Shown here: positions 27,440 to 35,758 of the stretch, in pieces
How the letters are laid out: each line of letters opens with the position of its first letter
How positions within the stretch are numbered: the first letter of the stretch is position 1
Assembly: GCF_900141885.1 (NCBI RefSeq)
Contig: NZ_FQYY01000006.1
Coordinates: 1 to 64,000 of the forward strand
Direction: 5' to 3'
Source: Mesonia phycicola
GTDB lineage: Bacteria; Bacteroidota; Bacteroidia; Flavobacteriales; Flavobacteriaceae
Length of the DNA stretch: 64,000 nucleotides
Translations under genes and position numbers: made by a program
Notes under the pieces: model-generated
Database searches by the model: none
Told to the model about the DNA's origin: nothing
Seen by the model: only the letters and a program-made list of their open reading frames with translations

Positions 27440-29299
27440 CTAAAAACCTTCAGGAGAAGAAGCTTTTTCTAAATTAGTTACTTCTCCTGATTTTAAATTT
27501 ATTTGGAAATGATTGGCTGGTACTCCATGAATAAAGCTTTTAAAAATATTCATAAACAATTGTAGCTGATGCGCGTATGCATGTTTTGTGTTTTTGAAAA
27601 ACGTATTTTTTTGAAAAGCATTTAGTATTGCTTTATATTCTTCCAACCGTTGTTGAGGTATATCACGAAAGGCTAGTTGATCTGCATTTCTTATTTTATA
27701 AAAATCTAGAATCATATCTATCCCAGTCCAATTTTCATATTGGTTTAGATTTTTTAAATCGCTTTCTGCTAAACCTTCTTTTGTAGCAAAGAAATTAATG
27801 ATATCTTCTTCTTGTTGATTCTCAGAAAGCATCAATAGTTCTTTCCCTGTAAGGTTGGAGAGAAACTCAAAAAAATCAGGATTCCAGTCACTATAAAATC
27901 TATTTTTAACTAAATTTTCTAAATGAAATTCAGTGAATTCGTGATAAGATTTACTTTGTAAAATAGTAGAATCCCATAGGGGCTGATTTGTTTTTTTAAG
28001 GTAGTTATATTCCATTTCATATAAAGAAAACAACTCTTTAAATCGCGGTACCTCATCTATCACAATAGTTTCTACTTCTACCTCATTATCTGTTATAGAT
28101 AGGGTCTTATATCCAGGAATATAAGCAGCAAGAGAGGGAGTTTGAATATTTACTAAAAAATTTCCATTACCATAATCTCTTTTACCAGTATCATTTATAT
28201 GCATATGTCCAGCCACATGAATTTTTATTCCCGCTTCTGCTATTTTTTCTGCTATTTTCTCTTCTGGTACTCTTTTTAGTTGCCATTTTTTTCCTCCAAA
28301 AAACTCTTCTATTCTTGGAGATGCATCTTCATTAAAATCTATAGCTGGGTAATGACTAAAAGCAATGAGTGTTTTATTTAATTTTTTAGCCATTTTAGCC
28401 ACTTTAGAAAACCATGAAAATAAATGCTGTTTGTATTTTATAGAGTTATTGTATCCAAGTCCTGCACCACTAAAATTACCATTACTTTCTGGAATATAAG
28501 AGTTTCCGTCTATAGCCAAGAGCCATAAACCATCTACAGGTTCTACCAAATAAGAGGCATCTGGAATTTTAAGGTTGTTTTTTAGGGGGTAAGTTCTATT
28601 CTCTATGTTAGAGGCTTTTAAGGCTTTTTTATATTGGTAAGTCTGGGGGGTGTAATTAGAAAAAGGCGTTTCCCAATACAAGAAACTTTTTTGCGGATAA
28701 AAACCAAAATCTTTTAAAGTTTCCATGATTTCTACATAGCCCATTTTTGCGATATCTTTAGTAACCACTACAGGATGTTCTATTGCTGGTTTACTCACGT
28801 ACATTGACTCTTCACTATACAAAGGCTGTTTTTTACCTTGTTCGCCTAAAAAATCTTTTTTTCCTGAATCTTTCAAAAAAGGTCCTGCTGGATCATGATT
28901 GCCAGTGGTAATAAAAAATTGAATATCGTGTTCTTTAGCATAATACTCTAAAATCTTACGCAAACCTCGCACATGTAAAGGTTGGCCATCATCTGAATAA
29001 TCTCCCGGAAGAGCAACCACTTTAATGTTTCTTTCTACAATATCATTGAGCGTGGCTAGAAAGGCAAAATAATTTTCATTAAAAATTCTTGTAGATTGTA
29101 ATTGAGAAGCCATAGTTCTCAAAAGAGTGGTTCTATTATTAGTAGAATTTAAAACTCCTTTATACTCAGAATCTTCTAGATTACCATATAAATCTTGAAA
29201 ATGAATATCTGCCAAAAAAGCAATTTTACCCTTGTTTACCTCTTGAGATGTTACTTGATGCAATATAAAAAAGGCAATCAAAAAGAATTTAATTTTCAT
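27440..29299 (-). CDS. Secreted calcineurin-like metallophosphoesterase
   Basis: A 619-residue exported enzyme with a signal peptide (cleavage near residue 18) and a calcineurin-like phosphoesterase domain. The metal ligands are visible in order: FLADIHF (Asp31, His33), LPGDYSDDG, TTGNHDP and VAGHMH. The C-terminal 200 residues have no motif I recognise. Substrates of this broad family range from phosphomonoesters to phosphodiesters. It is convergent with the PI-PLC-like gene and not in an operon with it, but the two could act on successive bonds of the same phospholipid-derived substrate. That is inference. Confidence 0.87.
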   Translation of the reverse strand: MKIKFFLIAFFILHQVTSQEVNKGKIAFLADIHFQDLYGNLEDSEYKGVLNSTNNRTTLLRTMASQLQSTRIFNENYFAFLATLNDIVERNIKVVALPGDYSDDGQPLHVRGLRKILEYYAKEHDIQFFITTGNHDPAGPFLKDSGKKDFLGEQGKKQPLYSEESMYVSKPAIEHPVVVTKDIAKMGYVEIMETLKDFGFYPQKSFLYWETPFSNYTPQTYQYKKALKASNIENRTYPLKNNLKIPDASYLVEPVDGLWLLAIDGNSYIPESNGNFSGAGLGYNNSIKYKQHLFSWFSKVAKMAKKLNKTLIAFSHYPAIDFNEDASPRIEEFFGGKKWQLKRVPEEKIAEKIAEAGIKIHVAGHMHINDTGKRDYGNGNFLVNIQTPSLAAYIPGYKTLSITDNEVEVETIVIDEVPRFKELFSLYEMEYNYLKKTNQPLWDSTILQSKSYHEFTEFHLENLVKNRFYSDWNPDFFEFLSNLTGKELLMLSENQQEEDIINFFATKEGLAESDLKNLNQYENWTGIDMILDFYKIRNADQLAFRDIPQQRLEEYKAILNAFQKNTFFKNTKHAYAHQLQLFMNIFKSFIHGVPANHFQINLKSGEVTNLEKASSPEGF

Positions 29300-29507
29300 A
29301 AACAGATTAAAATTAAAAGAATTAGAAGGAGTGATATTTTAAAAGGAATTATAAGAAAACTCAAATTATTGCAAAATAGGAAACTGTCGTTAGGTGTACT
29401 TTAGCTGAATGTAAAGTTTAAGGTAAGTTTTATAGTTGCGGAATGGCTTATTTGAATATTATATTTTGAATAGAAAACAATTTCAAAATTTTCTTATTGC
29501 AACTCGG

Positions 29508-29534
29508 TTGTTTTAAATAATTCTAATATATTTG
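29508..29534 (+). promoter_or_regulatory. Promoter of the metal-uptake cluster (TTG-N16-TATATTTG)
   Basis: TTG at 29508-29510 and TATATTTG at 29527-29534 are 16 bp apart. The ATG of the small Cys/His protein is 7 bp further on, giving a very short leader. Confidence 0.5.
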
Positions 29535-29541
29535 CGCTTCC

Positions 29542-29850
29542 ATGAAAGTTAGTAGTCTTAAACATAGCGTAACTTATTTTTTTCTTTTCCTTTTTCTATC
29601 TATGAAATTGGGAGGGCTTCACGCTATTTCTCATATAAAAGATAAAGACCACGCTAAACATTGTACTATTTGTCATCACTCTATCGTGAATGATTTAACT
29701 CCTGCACTTCAGCCAGAAATACAAGATTTCTCTTTAGAGAAGGTAGAGGTTTTTGTGAAAACAGAAATTAGCAAAGACAACCATTTTCTTGTTGTAAGTG
29801 CGGTAGAGTCTAATGAGCTTTTACCTAGACCTCCTCCAAATTTAATATAA
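29542..29850 (+). CDS. Small secreted Cys/His-rich protein upstream of a TonB receptor
   Basis: A 102-residue protein with an N-terminal signal or anchor segment (about residues 10-27). A compact metal-binding-like stretch follows at about 37-46, DHAKHCTICHHS, containing a C-X2-C-H-H and two more histidines. The C-terminus is rich in Pro (PRPPPN). I do not recognise a named family, but short proteins with this CxxCHH motif often precede TonB-dependent receptors in Flavobacteriia. With its neighbours it suggests metal sensing or delivery at the envelope. The TonB receptor follows after 227 bp. Confidence 0.7.
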   Translation: MKVSSLKHSVTYFFLFLFLSMKLGGLHAISHIKDKDHAKHCTICHHSIVNDLTPALQPEIQDFSLEKVEVFVKTEISKDNHFLVVSAVESNELLPRPPPNLI

Positions 29851-30077
29851 GTTATCTCCTTTACATCTATTATTTTAATCTATCACGTATAGTTTAAGTA
29901 TTAATTCGCTTTGGTTTTGTATAAAAAACGCTGTCAACTTATACTTAGTTAGTTTATATGCAGCTAATGGAAAAGTTGTCTATAGATACGTTTTTATAAA
30001 CAATTAATTAGGTGTTTAGGTTTTGTCGAGCTTCATTTTTATTAGTGAATCAATCATTGAACTTATAGTATTTTCAT

Positions 30078-32447
30078 ATGTTACATAAAGTACTGGGAGT
30101 ATTGCTATTTTTTAGTTTTACCACTCTTGCATTCTCACAAAACTCTTTTACAGTAAAGGGTGTTGTGTATAATGCAGCAACCTTACAACCCATAGAGAAT
30201 GCCCTTATTACTATGGGTAATAGCTCTACAAATACATCTATTTCTGGTACATTTAGTATCAAAGAGGTAGAAAGTATGAGGTATACTTTAAGTATATCTC
30301 ATCAGAAATATACATCTAAAACCGTTACGTTAAAGGTGAGTTTTAAAATGAATCTTATAGAGGTTTATTTAGAAGAAAAAACTACTGCTTTAGAAGAAGT
30401 AAAAGTAACCGGAAAATCTAAGCAAAGAGAACTGCAAGAATCTGCAGTGGTTGTGCAAGATATCTCGCAAGAGTTTCTTGAAAATAACAGAGAAAATACC
30501 TTAATGCAGACGCTTAGTAAAATACCTGGTGTCAGCACAATTAACATAGGTTCTGGCCAATCTAAACCAGTAATTAGAGGTTTAGGTTTTAATAGGGTTG
30601 CCGTAGTACAAAACGGAATTAAACACGAAGCACAACAATGGGGTAATGATCACGGATTGGAAATAGACCAATATAATATAGAGCATATACAAATTATAAA
30701 AGGACCTGCTTCTTTGGTTTACGGATCTGATGCTATTGCAGGAGTGGTAGATATACAACCAAATAAAATACCTGCGCCTCACTCTTTTGGTGGAGAGGTA
30801 AATTTACTAGCAGAAACTAATAACGATTTGTTGGGAGTATCTGCGGGAGTAAAAGCAAGAAAAGAAAATTGGTTTTACCGTTCTAGGTTAACTTATAGAG
30901 ATTATGCCGACTATAAAGTGCCTACAGACAAAATAAATTATGAAAATTATATTTTCCATCTACACGATAATAATTTAAGAAACACAGCAGGTCGAGAAGC
31001 AGATGCAAGTTTTAGCGTTGGTTACCTTGGTGATGGAATAAAATCTGAAACTACATTTAGTAATGTAAATGCCAAGAACGGTTTTTTTGCCAATGCACAC
31101 GGGTTAGAGGTAAGAACTTCAGATATAGATTATGATAGTTCTAATAGAGATATAGATCTTCCTTTTCATAAGGTGAATCATTTTAAAATCACAAACAATA
31201 CTTCTTTTTCTATTAAAGATCATGACTTTTATGTAGATGCGGGTTACCAATACAATGTGAGAGAAGAGCACTCAGAGCCTGTGCCACATGGGTATATGCC
31301 AACGCCTAGCGATAGTCAAGAAAGAGTGTTTAATAAAAATACCTACACTTTAAATGTAAAAGATTCTTTTAAGTCTATTTCTCAGCATACTATGGTAATG
31401 GGACTTAACTTAGAATACCAAAACAATAATATTGGTGGTTGGGGATTTTTAATTCCAGAATACAACAGATTTACCGTAGGTGCTTTTGCTTTTGATGAAA
31501 TAGAAATCAATTCTAATTTACACTTTTTGGCAGGATTGCGTTACGATTATGGTTTTGTAGATACCAAAGCTTATTTTGATTGGTATCCGTCTACAATTAA
31601 TAATGAAGATGGTTCTACCTCTTACGTGCATTTACAAAGAGCTCAAGATAAGGAATTAAACTTCGGAAATATTAGTGCTTCCGCTGGGGTGAGTTACATA
31701 CATAATAACAGCACGTTTAAACTAAATATTGGTAAGAGTTTTAGAATGCCTTTGGCTAATGAGTTAGCTTCAGATGGGGTAAACTATCATATGTATCGTT
31801 ATGAACGCGGAAATTTAAATTTAGATCCAGAAGAGTCTTACCAAATAGATCTAGATATAGCTCATACCACCAAATCATTCAGTGTTGGGCTTAGTCCGTT
31901 TGTCAATTTTTTTGAAAACTTTATTTACTTAAATCCAACCTCCAATTATTACGAAACCTTACAAATTTATGAGTATACGCAAAGTGAGGTGTTTAGAGTA
32001 GGAGGAGAGTTAAGAGCGCAAACTACGGTGTTAGAAAACCTTCAATTAAATGCTTCTGCAGAGTATGTGTATTCTAGACAAAATAGCGGACCTAAAAAAG
32101 GCTTTACTATTCCGTTTTCTCCTCCGTTATCAGGCTTGTTTTCGGCTAATTATCAATTTAAAAATATTCTCTTTTTTAAACAACCTAAGCTTATAGCAGA
32201 ATATAAAATTGCGGCAGCACAAGAAGAAATTGTTCCGCCAGAAGAAGTTACAGAGGGATATCAGTTATTAAACATGTCGCTAGTAACAGAACTAGCATTA
32301 TTCAAAAATAATTTACCAGTAAAAATGAGAATAAAGCTTAATAACGTAGCCAACACAAAGTATTATGATCATACCAGTTTTTATCGCTTAATAGATGTGC
32401 CAGAAGCAGGTAGAAACTTATCGGTATCTCTCACATTACCTTTTTAA
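30078..32447 (+). CDS. TonB-dependent receptor, putative metal (zinc-type) importer
   Basis: A 789-residue outer-membrane receptor. It has a signal peptide (ending near AFSQ), a carboxypeptidase-like domain (residues 23-95), a plug with LSKIPGVSTINIGSGQSKPVIRG, and the motif IKGPASLVYGSDAIAGVVDI. The 22-strand barrel ends in an aromatic residue (SLTLPF). The plug pattern VRGL-RV-VLQNGI, with a histidine in the nearby NDHGLEID segment, resembles ZnuD-type receptors. It is flanked by a Cys/His-rich secreted protein and two His-rich lipoproteins, which favours a transition metal over a siderophore. The metal identity is inferred, not shown. Confidence 0.88.
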   Translation: MLHKVLGVLLFFSFTTLAFSQNSFTVKGVVYNAATLQPIENALITMGNSSTNTSISGTFSIKEVESMRYTLSISHQKYTSKTVTLKVSFKMNLIEVYLEEKTTALEEVKVTGKSKQRELQESAVVVQDISQEFLENNRENTLMQTLSKIPGVSTINIGSGQSKPVIRGLGFNRVAVVQNGIKHEAQQWGNDHGLEIDQYNIEHIQIIKGPASLVYGSDAIAGVVDIQPNKIPAPHSFGGEVNLLAETNNDLLGVSAGVKARKENWFYRSRLTYRDYADYKVPTDKINYENYIFHLHDNNLRNTAGREADASFSVGYLGDGIKSETTFSNVNAKNGFFANAHGLEVRTSDIDYDSSNRDIDLPFHKVNHFKITNNTSFSIKDHDFYVDAGYQYNVREEHSEPVPHGYMPTPSDSQERVFNKNTYTLNVKDSFKSISQHTMVMGLNLEYQNNNIGGWGFLIPEYNRFTVGAFAFDEIEINSNLHFLAGLRYDYGFVDTKAYFDWYPSTINNEDGSTSYVHLQRAQDKELNFGNISASAGVSYIHNNSTFKLNIGKSFRMPLANELASDGVNYHMYRYERGNLNLDPEESYQIDLDIAHTTKSFSVGLSPFVNFFENFIYLNPTSNYYETLQIYEYTQSEVFRVGGELRAQTTVLENLQLNASAEYVYSRQNSGPKKGFTIPFSPPLSGLFSANYQFKNILFFKQPKLIAEYKIAAAQEEIVPPEEVTEGYQLLNMSLVTELALFKNNLPVKMRIKLNNVANTKYYDHTSFYRLIDVPEAGRNLSVSLTLPF

Positions 32448-32486
32448 CTATAAACAATTAACTATTAATAATTAAAATCAATAACA

Positions 32487-33269
32487 ATGAAAACAAATTT
32501 TAAATTTTTAGCACTTTTCCTTTCACTAGGTTTATTCTTACAATCTTGTAGCAGCGATGACGACAACGGTTCTGTTGTAGGTTTAGACGCTCCAGAAATT
32601 ACAGATTTTGAATATGGTGAAGGTGATGATCATTCTACAGAGGCATACGCTTACAAAGGTTCAGACATTCACTTAGAAGCAGAAATTTATGCAGAAGCTG
32701 TTGTAAGTACTATTACACTTAGTATTCATGCAGAAGATGCCACTGCAGCAGATGATGAGGTAGATTGGGATTTTGAACAAATTTATACCGATGAAGATTA
32801 CTTGGTAATTAACCCTACTTTTCATGAGCACGTAGATGTGCCTTCTAATATTCCTGCAGGAGAATACCATATAGAATTATTGGTTACAGATACCGAAGGA
32901 AACAGTACAGAAGTAGAGGGTCACATTGAAATTTTAGAGGTAATTACACTTAGTGATTTTTCTATAGATGCAACAGCAGTAAGAGGATCAGATTTTCACG
33001 CTGAGTTTATGATTAACGCAGTACACGGTATACACAATATTAGTGTAGATGTACACGCACACGATCTAGAAGTAGGTGCAGGAGAAGAAGAATGGGATTA
33101 TGAAGTAGAATTAGAAGACGGTTACCACGGTGAAACAGAAGTAGAATTTCACGAACATTTTGATATTCCTGCTACAGCACCAGCAGGAGAATATCATATC
33201 ACGTTTACTGTAGAAGATGAAGAAGGTAATACAGAAGAGTATGAAACTCATATCGATATTACAGAATAA
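32487..33269 (+). CDS. His-rich lipoprotein with two DUF4625-like repeats
   Basis: A 260-residue lipoprotein with its lipobox ending at Cys21 (FLQSC), then an acidic SSDDDN surface-export-type stretch. The rest is two tandem copies of an Ig-like domain (about residues 35-148 and 150-258). Both carry the block F-HEH-D-P---PAGEYHI followed by T--EGN and a final acidic strand. I count 17 histidines in the mature protein, many in HxH or with nearby Asp/Glu. This suggests surface binding of a divalent metal that is passed to the adjacent TonB receptor. The gene starts 39 bp after the receptor stop, consistent with one operon. Confidence 0.8.
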   Translation: MKTNFKFLALFLSLGLFLQSCSSDDDNGSVVGLDAPEITDFEYGEGDDHSTEAYAYKGSDIHLEAEIYAEAVVSTITLSIHAEDATAADDEVDWDFEQIYTDEDYLVINPTFHEHVDVPSNIPAGEYHIELLVTDTEGNSTEVEGHIEILEVITLSDFSIDATAVRGSDFHAEFMINAVHGIHNISVDVHAHDLEVGAGEEEWDYEVELEDGYHGETEVEFHEHFDIPATAPAGEYHITFTVEDEEGNTEEYETHIDITE

Positions 33270-33278
33270 TTAGCCACT

Positions 33279-33310
33279 AAACCGCATAGTAGTCAGATAT
33301 TATGCGGTTT
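33279..33310 (+). terminator. Hairpin between the two DUF4625 lipoprotein genes
   Basis: A 10-bp perfect stem AAACCGCATA/TATGCGGTTT with a 12-nt loop, followed by a short TAAATTTT. It may be a partial terminator or a processing site that lowers expression of the second lipoprotein. Confidence 0.5.
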
Positions 33311-33323
33311 TAAATTTTAGCTT

Positions 33324-33803
33324 ATGAAATTGAAAATAAAATACTTTGTTTTACTGTTATGCGCTATTAGCATTTTATCTTGTTCTAGCGATGATGGTAT
33401 AGAGAAAGATGAAGAAAAACCAACTATTACTATTAATTACGAAGATGGCTTTCCGCAAGCTTGTACAGAACTTGTTAAAGGAGAAACTTACACCTTTAAA
33501 GCTTTAGTTACAGATAACCAAGCGCTAGCTTCTTATAGTTTAGACGTACACCATAATTTTGATCACCATACGCATGACGATCAAGGAGAAGAGTGTGAGC
33601 TAGAAGAGAAAAAAGAAGCTGTTAATCCATTAATTTATATGGAAAATGTTTCTTTAGAGGAAGCATATACTACGTATGAAATAACCTTTACAGTAGAAAT
33701 ACCAACAGATATAGATGCAGGAGATTACCACTGCTCTTACTCAGTAACCGATGAAACAGGCTGGCAAGCAAGAACCTCTATAGATATTAAGATTATCGAA
33801 TAA
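33324..33803 (+). CDS. DUF4625 lipoprotein, His/Cys-rich
   Basis: A 159-residue lipoprotein with its lipobox ending at Cys20 (ILSC) and a single DUF4625 domain. Candidate metal ligands are dense: HHNFDHHTHDD near residues 73-83, a Cys in GEECELEE, another Cys in PQACTEL, and DYHC near the C-terminus. It is a shorter relative of the preceding two-repeat lipoprotein, sharing the P-DIDAGDYH strand. It lies 54 bp downstream in the same direction, with a hairpin between. Together with the TonB receptor it probably forms a metal capture module on the outer membrane. Confidence 0.8.
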   Translation: MKLKIKYFVLLLCAISILSCSSDDGIEKDEEKPTITINYEDGFPQACTELVKGETYTFKALVTDNQALASYSLDVHHNFDHHTHDDQGEECELEEKKEAVNPLIYMENVSLEEAYTTYEITFTVEIPTDIDAGDYHCSYSVTDETGWQARTSIDIKIIE

Positions 33804-33910
33804 ATAAAGCTTTCTTCAATAAATAGTATAAACAAAAAAATAACAGTAACTGTTTTCAGTAGTTTTCTAGCAACAGAAAAAACAACATTACTTCATTAAC
33901 TTTTCATTTT

Positions 33911-34003
33911 GTGGTGCCGTCACAAAATTAGCAGGCTATATCTTTAACTGTAAAATGCTGAGGTTTACCCCGTAAGCATAGATTAGCCATTTAGTGGCGG
34001 CAT
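33911..34003 (-). pseudogene. Decayed fragment of a cREC-domain gene
   Basis: The minus strand translates to ATKWLIYAYGVNLSILQLKI, then a stop, then PANFV. This aligns with ATKWLIYESGLDLSNLQFAV-HSANPV near the C-terminus of the hydrolase-cREC gene 770 bp to the right. Ungapped DNA comparison of 33922-34003 with 34692-34773 gives 61 identical bases out of 82 by hand count. There is no start codon and an internal TAG. It is therefore a remnant of a second copy, either from tandem duplication or replacement of a paralogue. The rest of the 318-bp gap (33804-34121) holds no other feature I can support. Confidence 0.75.
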
Positions 34004-34121
34004 TTTTGTTTAAAACTTCATTTTTCTACTTCCAAAATCATTTTAAGCTTCCTAAAACAATTATCGCTTAATTTGCACTCTATAATTTAAATAGCAAATC
34101 ACAAGTTTTACATAGGTGCAC

Positions 34122-34616
34122 ATGAAAAAATCTGAAAAGCATATAAAAACTAAAATAGACTATAATGTCCCTATGCAGATTGTTATTTTAGCAATTCTAT
34201 TTTTAGCGGTAGGCATAGCTGTAGAGCTTTTTAAGAAAGAGGAAGTTGTTGTTTGGTGGTATTTGGCAAGTGGTGTTACTCTGTTTTTAGGCTTGTGGAG
34301 TTGCAAAACCTATGAAATTAAAGAAGGTTACTTTAAAGTAAATCACTTTTTAGGTTGGGTAACTACCAAACGTTTATTACATAATTTAGAGAGTTTTCAA
34401 GTAAAATCTGTAGACCTTTCTTCTTCTACAAGAAACTTTTTTCTTTTAGCCTTATACGCAGATCGAAGAAAATATACAATTTTTAGAAAAGTAGAATTAC
34501 AATTTAACGATGGTAAAAAAATGAAGATTAGAGAAAATATAATAAAAGGCAAAACTCTAAATTCACTTTTAGCAAAAATTAAAATCTACCAAAAGAGAAA
34601 TAAATTAAAATCTTAA
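34122..34616 (+). CDS. Two-helix membrane protein, possibly with a PH-like domain
   Basis: A 164-residue protein from the ATG at 34122; a GTG two codons upstream is possible. Two adjacent hydrophobic helices (about residues 18-35 and 44-60) are followed by a cytosolic beta-rich part, KTYEIKEGYFKVNHFLGW and VELQFNDGKKMKI, the pattern of a bacterial PH-like domain. I do not recognise a named family with certainty. It is placed between a cREC gene remnant and the convergent hydrolase-cREC gene, the two stops being 14 bp apart. The function is unknown. Confidence 0.7.
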   Translation: MKKSEKHIKTKIDYNVPMQIVILAILFLAVGIAVELFKKEEVVVWWYLASGVTLFLGLWSCKTYEIKEGYFKVNHFLGWVTTKRLLHNLESFQVKSVDLSSSTRNFFLLALYADRRKYTIFRKVELQFNDGKKMKIRENIIKGKTLNSLLAKIKIYQKRNKLKS

Positions 34617-34630
34617 GCTATTATAAAAAC

Positions 34631-35470
34631 TTACTTTTTATTCAAAAACTTTATATAATTATTTAATAAGCCTTTTATCTGTTCTGCAGCAACAGGATTA
34701 GCAGAGTGTACGGCAAATTGTAAATTGCTGAGGTCTAAGCCAGACTCATAGATGAGCCATTTAGTAGCGGCATATCCATCTAAAGCAACTTCTCCGTTTG
34801 TATCTAAGCCAAGATCATTATCAAAACTAATAAAATCGGGAAGTCCAAAAGTGGTAATGTATTTTACAAATTCTTCATAACTTCTAACCACATCAAAAGA
34901 ATTAGAAAATATAGGTTCATACACCATATCTGCAGATCTAATATCATCTAAAAATAAATGTTTTTTCGGTATATTATTAGTCAATAGCGTGGTAAAAAAT
35001 TGATCTACCGAAGTTTTAAAAGTTTGCAACGGAATGCGATGTGCCAATTCTGGTAAAGTCTGTATTTGGTAATTTTGCGTACTAGGAAAATGTTCCGCAA
35101 TAAATTGTAAGGTGCTTTTTGGGTTAACCACATCATCTTTAGCTCCCAAAATGATATGCATAGGTTCTCGATGAATATTAGTAATTTCAGGTATATTTTG
35201 TGTTACACTTCTATTCGCTAAAGCGGGATTAAAAAGCAAAGCAGGAACTTGTAATAACCTACTTAAATAATACCCAGAAAAGCCTCCTAAACTACTCCCT
35301 ATAACTACCTCTATATTTTTGTCTTTGTAGTTATGGTATAGCCAAGAGATACATTCTTTATTTGTTTGGTAAGGAATGCTTGGCGCATACGCTTTTCCGT
35401 ATTTTTCTACAATTTGTCTTTTTTCGGGGTTTAAAGAACCCATTAATCCGTGTAAGTATAAAATATTCAT
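34631..35470 (-). CDS. Fusion of a YqiA-like alpha/beta hydrolase with a cyclic-phosphate-processing receiver (cREC) domain
   Basis: A 279-residue protein. Residues 1-165 are a UPF0227/YqiA-type esterase: MNILYLHGLMGS at the oxyanion start, nucleophile motif GSSLGGF, acid in LGAKDDVV and His in ELAHRIP. Residues about 170-277 match a cREC domain (related to response-regulator receivers): HLFLDDIR, FISFDNDLG and a GYAATKWLIYE helix. cREC domains have been proposed to process cyclic-phosphate nucleotides or RNA ends and occur near nucleotide-signalling and defence genes. A single-chain join to a serine esterase is unusual to my knowledge. A decayed copy of the C-terminal part lies nearby. Confidence 0.75.
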   Translation of the reverse strand: MNILYLHGLMGSLNPEKRQIVEKYGKAYAPSIPYQTNKECISWLYHNYKDKNIEVVIGSSLGGFSGYYLSRLLQVPALLFNPALANRSVTQNIPEITNIHREPMHIILGAKDDVVNPKSTLQFIAEHFPSTQNYQIQTLPELAHRIPLQTFKTSVDQFFTTLLTNNIPKKHLFLDDIRSADMVYEPIFSNSFDVVRSYEEFVKYITTFGLPDFISFDNDLGLDTNGEVALDGYAATKWLIYESGLDLSNLQFAVHSANPVAAEQIKGLLNNYIKFLNKK

Positions 35471-35561
35471 AAGTGGTTTTAATCGTTTTGATATTTCAAA
35501 TGAATTTTATTAGAAAAAACATTCATAAACAGAATGTAAAATTAAAATCGTTAATTTAGAG

Positions 35562-35756
35562 TTGTGTTCTTCAAAATTAGTAATTAGGAAGGGAATTTTC
35601 GAAATTAAAAACCTTTTACAAAGAGATTATATTATAGATGATAGAGATAAAAGGGCAGTAGATAAATTTAAAGGAAGACATCTTCATTTTGCTGAAAAAG
35701 GAAAAGGATTTGAAGGTTGGAAAGAAGTATTAACTTATATGAAAAAAGTAGCTTAA
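35562..35756 (+). pseudogene. Probable C-terminal fragment of a HAD-type phosphatase
   Basis: An open stretch of 64 codons from a TTG. No ATG exists in the frame, which remains open back to 35529. The segment YIIDDRDKRAVDKFKG, followed by HLHF and a GWKEVL helix, resembles the C-terminal motif of HAD phosphatases such as polynucleotide 3'-phosphatases, where the DD-DK acidic pair binds Mg2+. The N-terminal DxD nucleophile half of a HAD enzyme is absent. I read it as a truncated remnant, though a short gene with a TTG start cannot be excluded. It is followed 2 bp later by an orphan gene. Confidence 0.4.
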
Positions 35757-35758
35757 TT

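Noticed and set aside
29919-29998. Inverted repeat TATAAAAAACG/CGTTTTTATA between the Cys/His gene and the TonB receptor
   Set aside because: The arms are almost pure A/T and about 60 bp apart. It is likely chance in AT-rich DNA.
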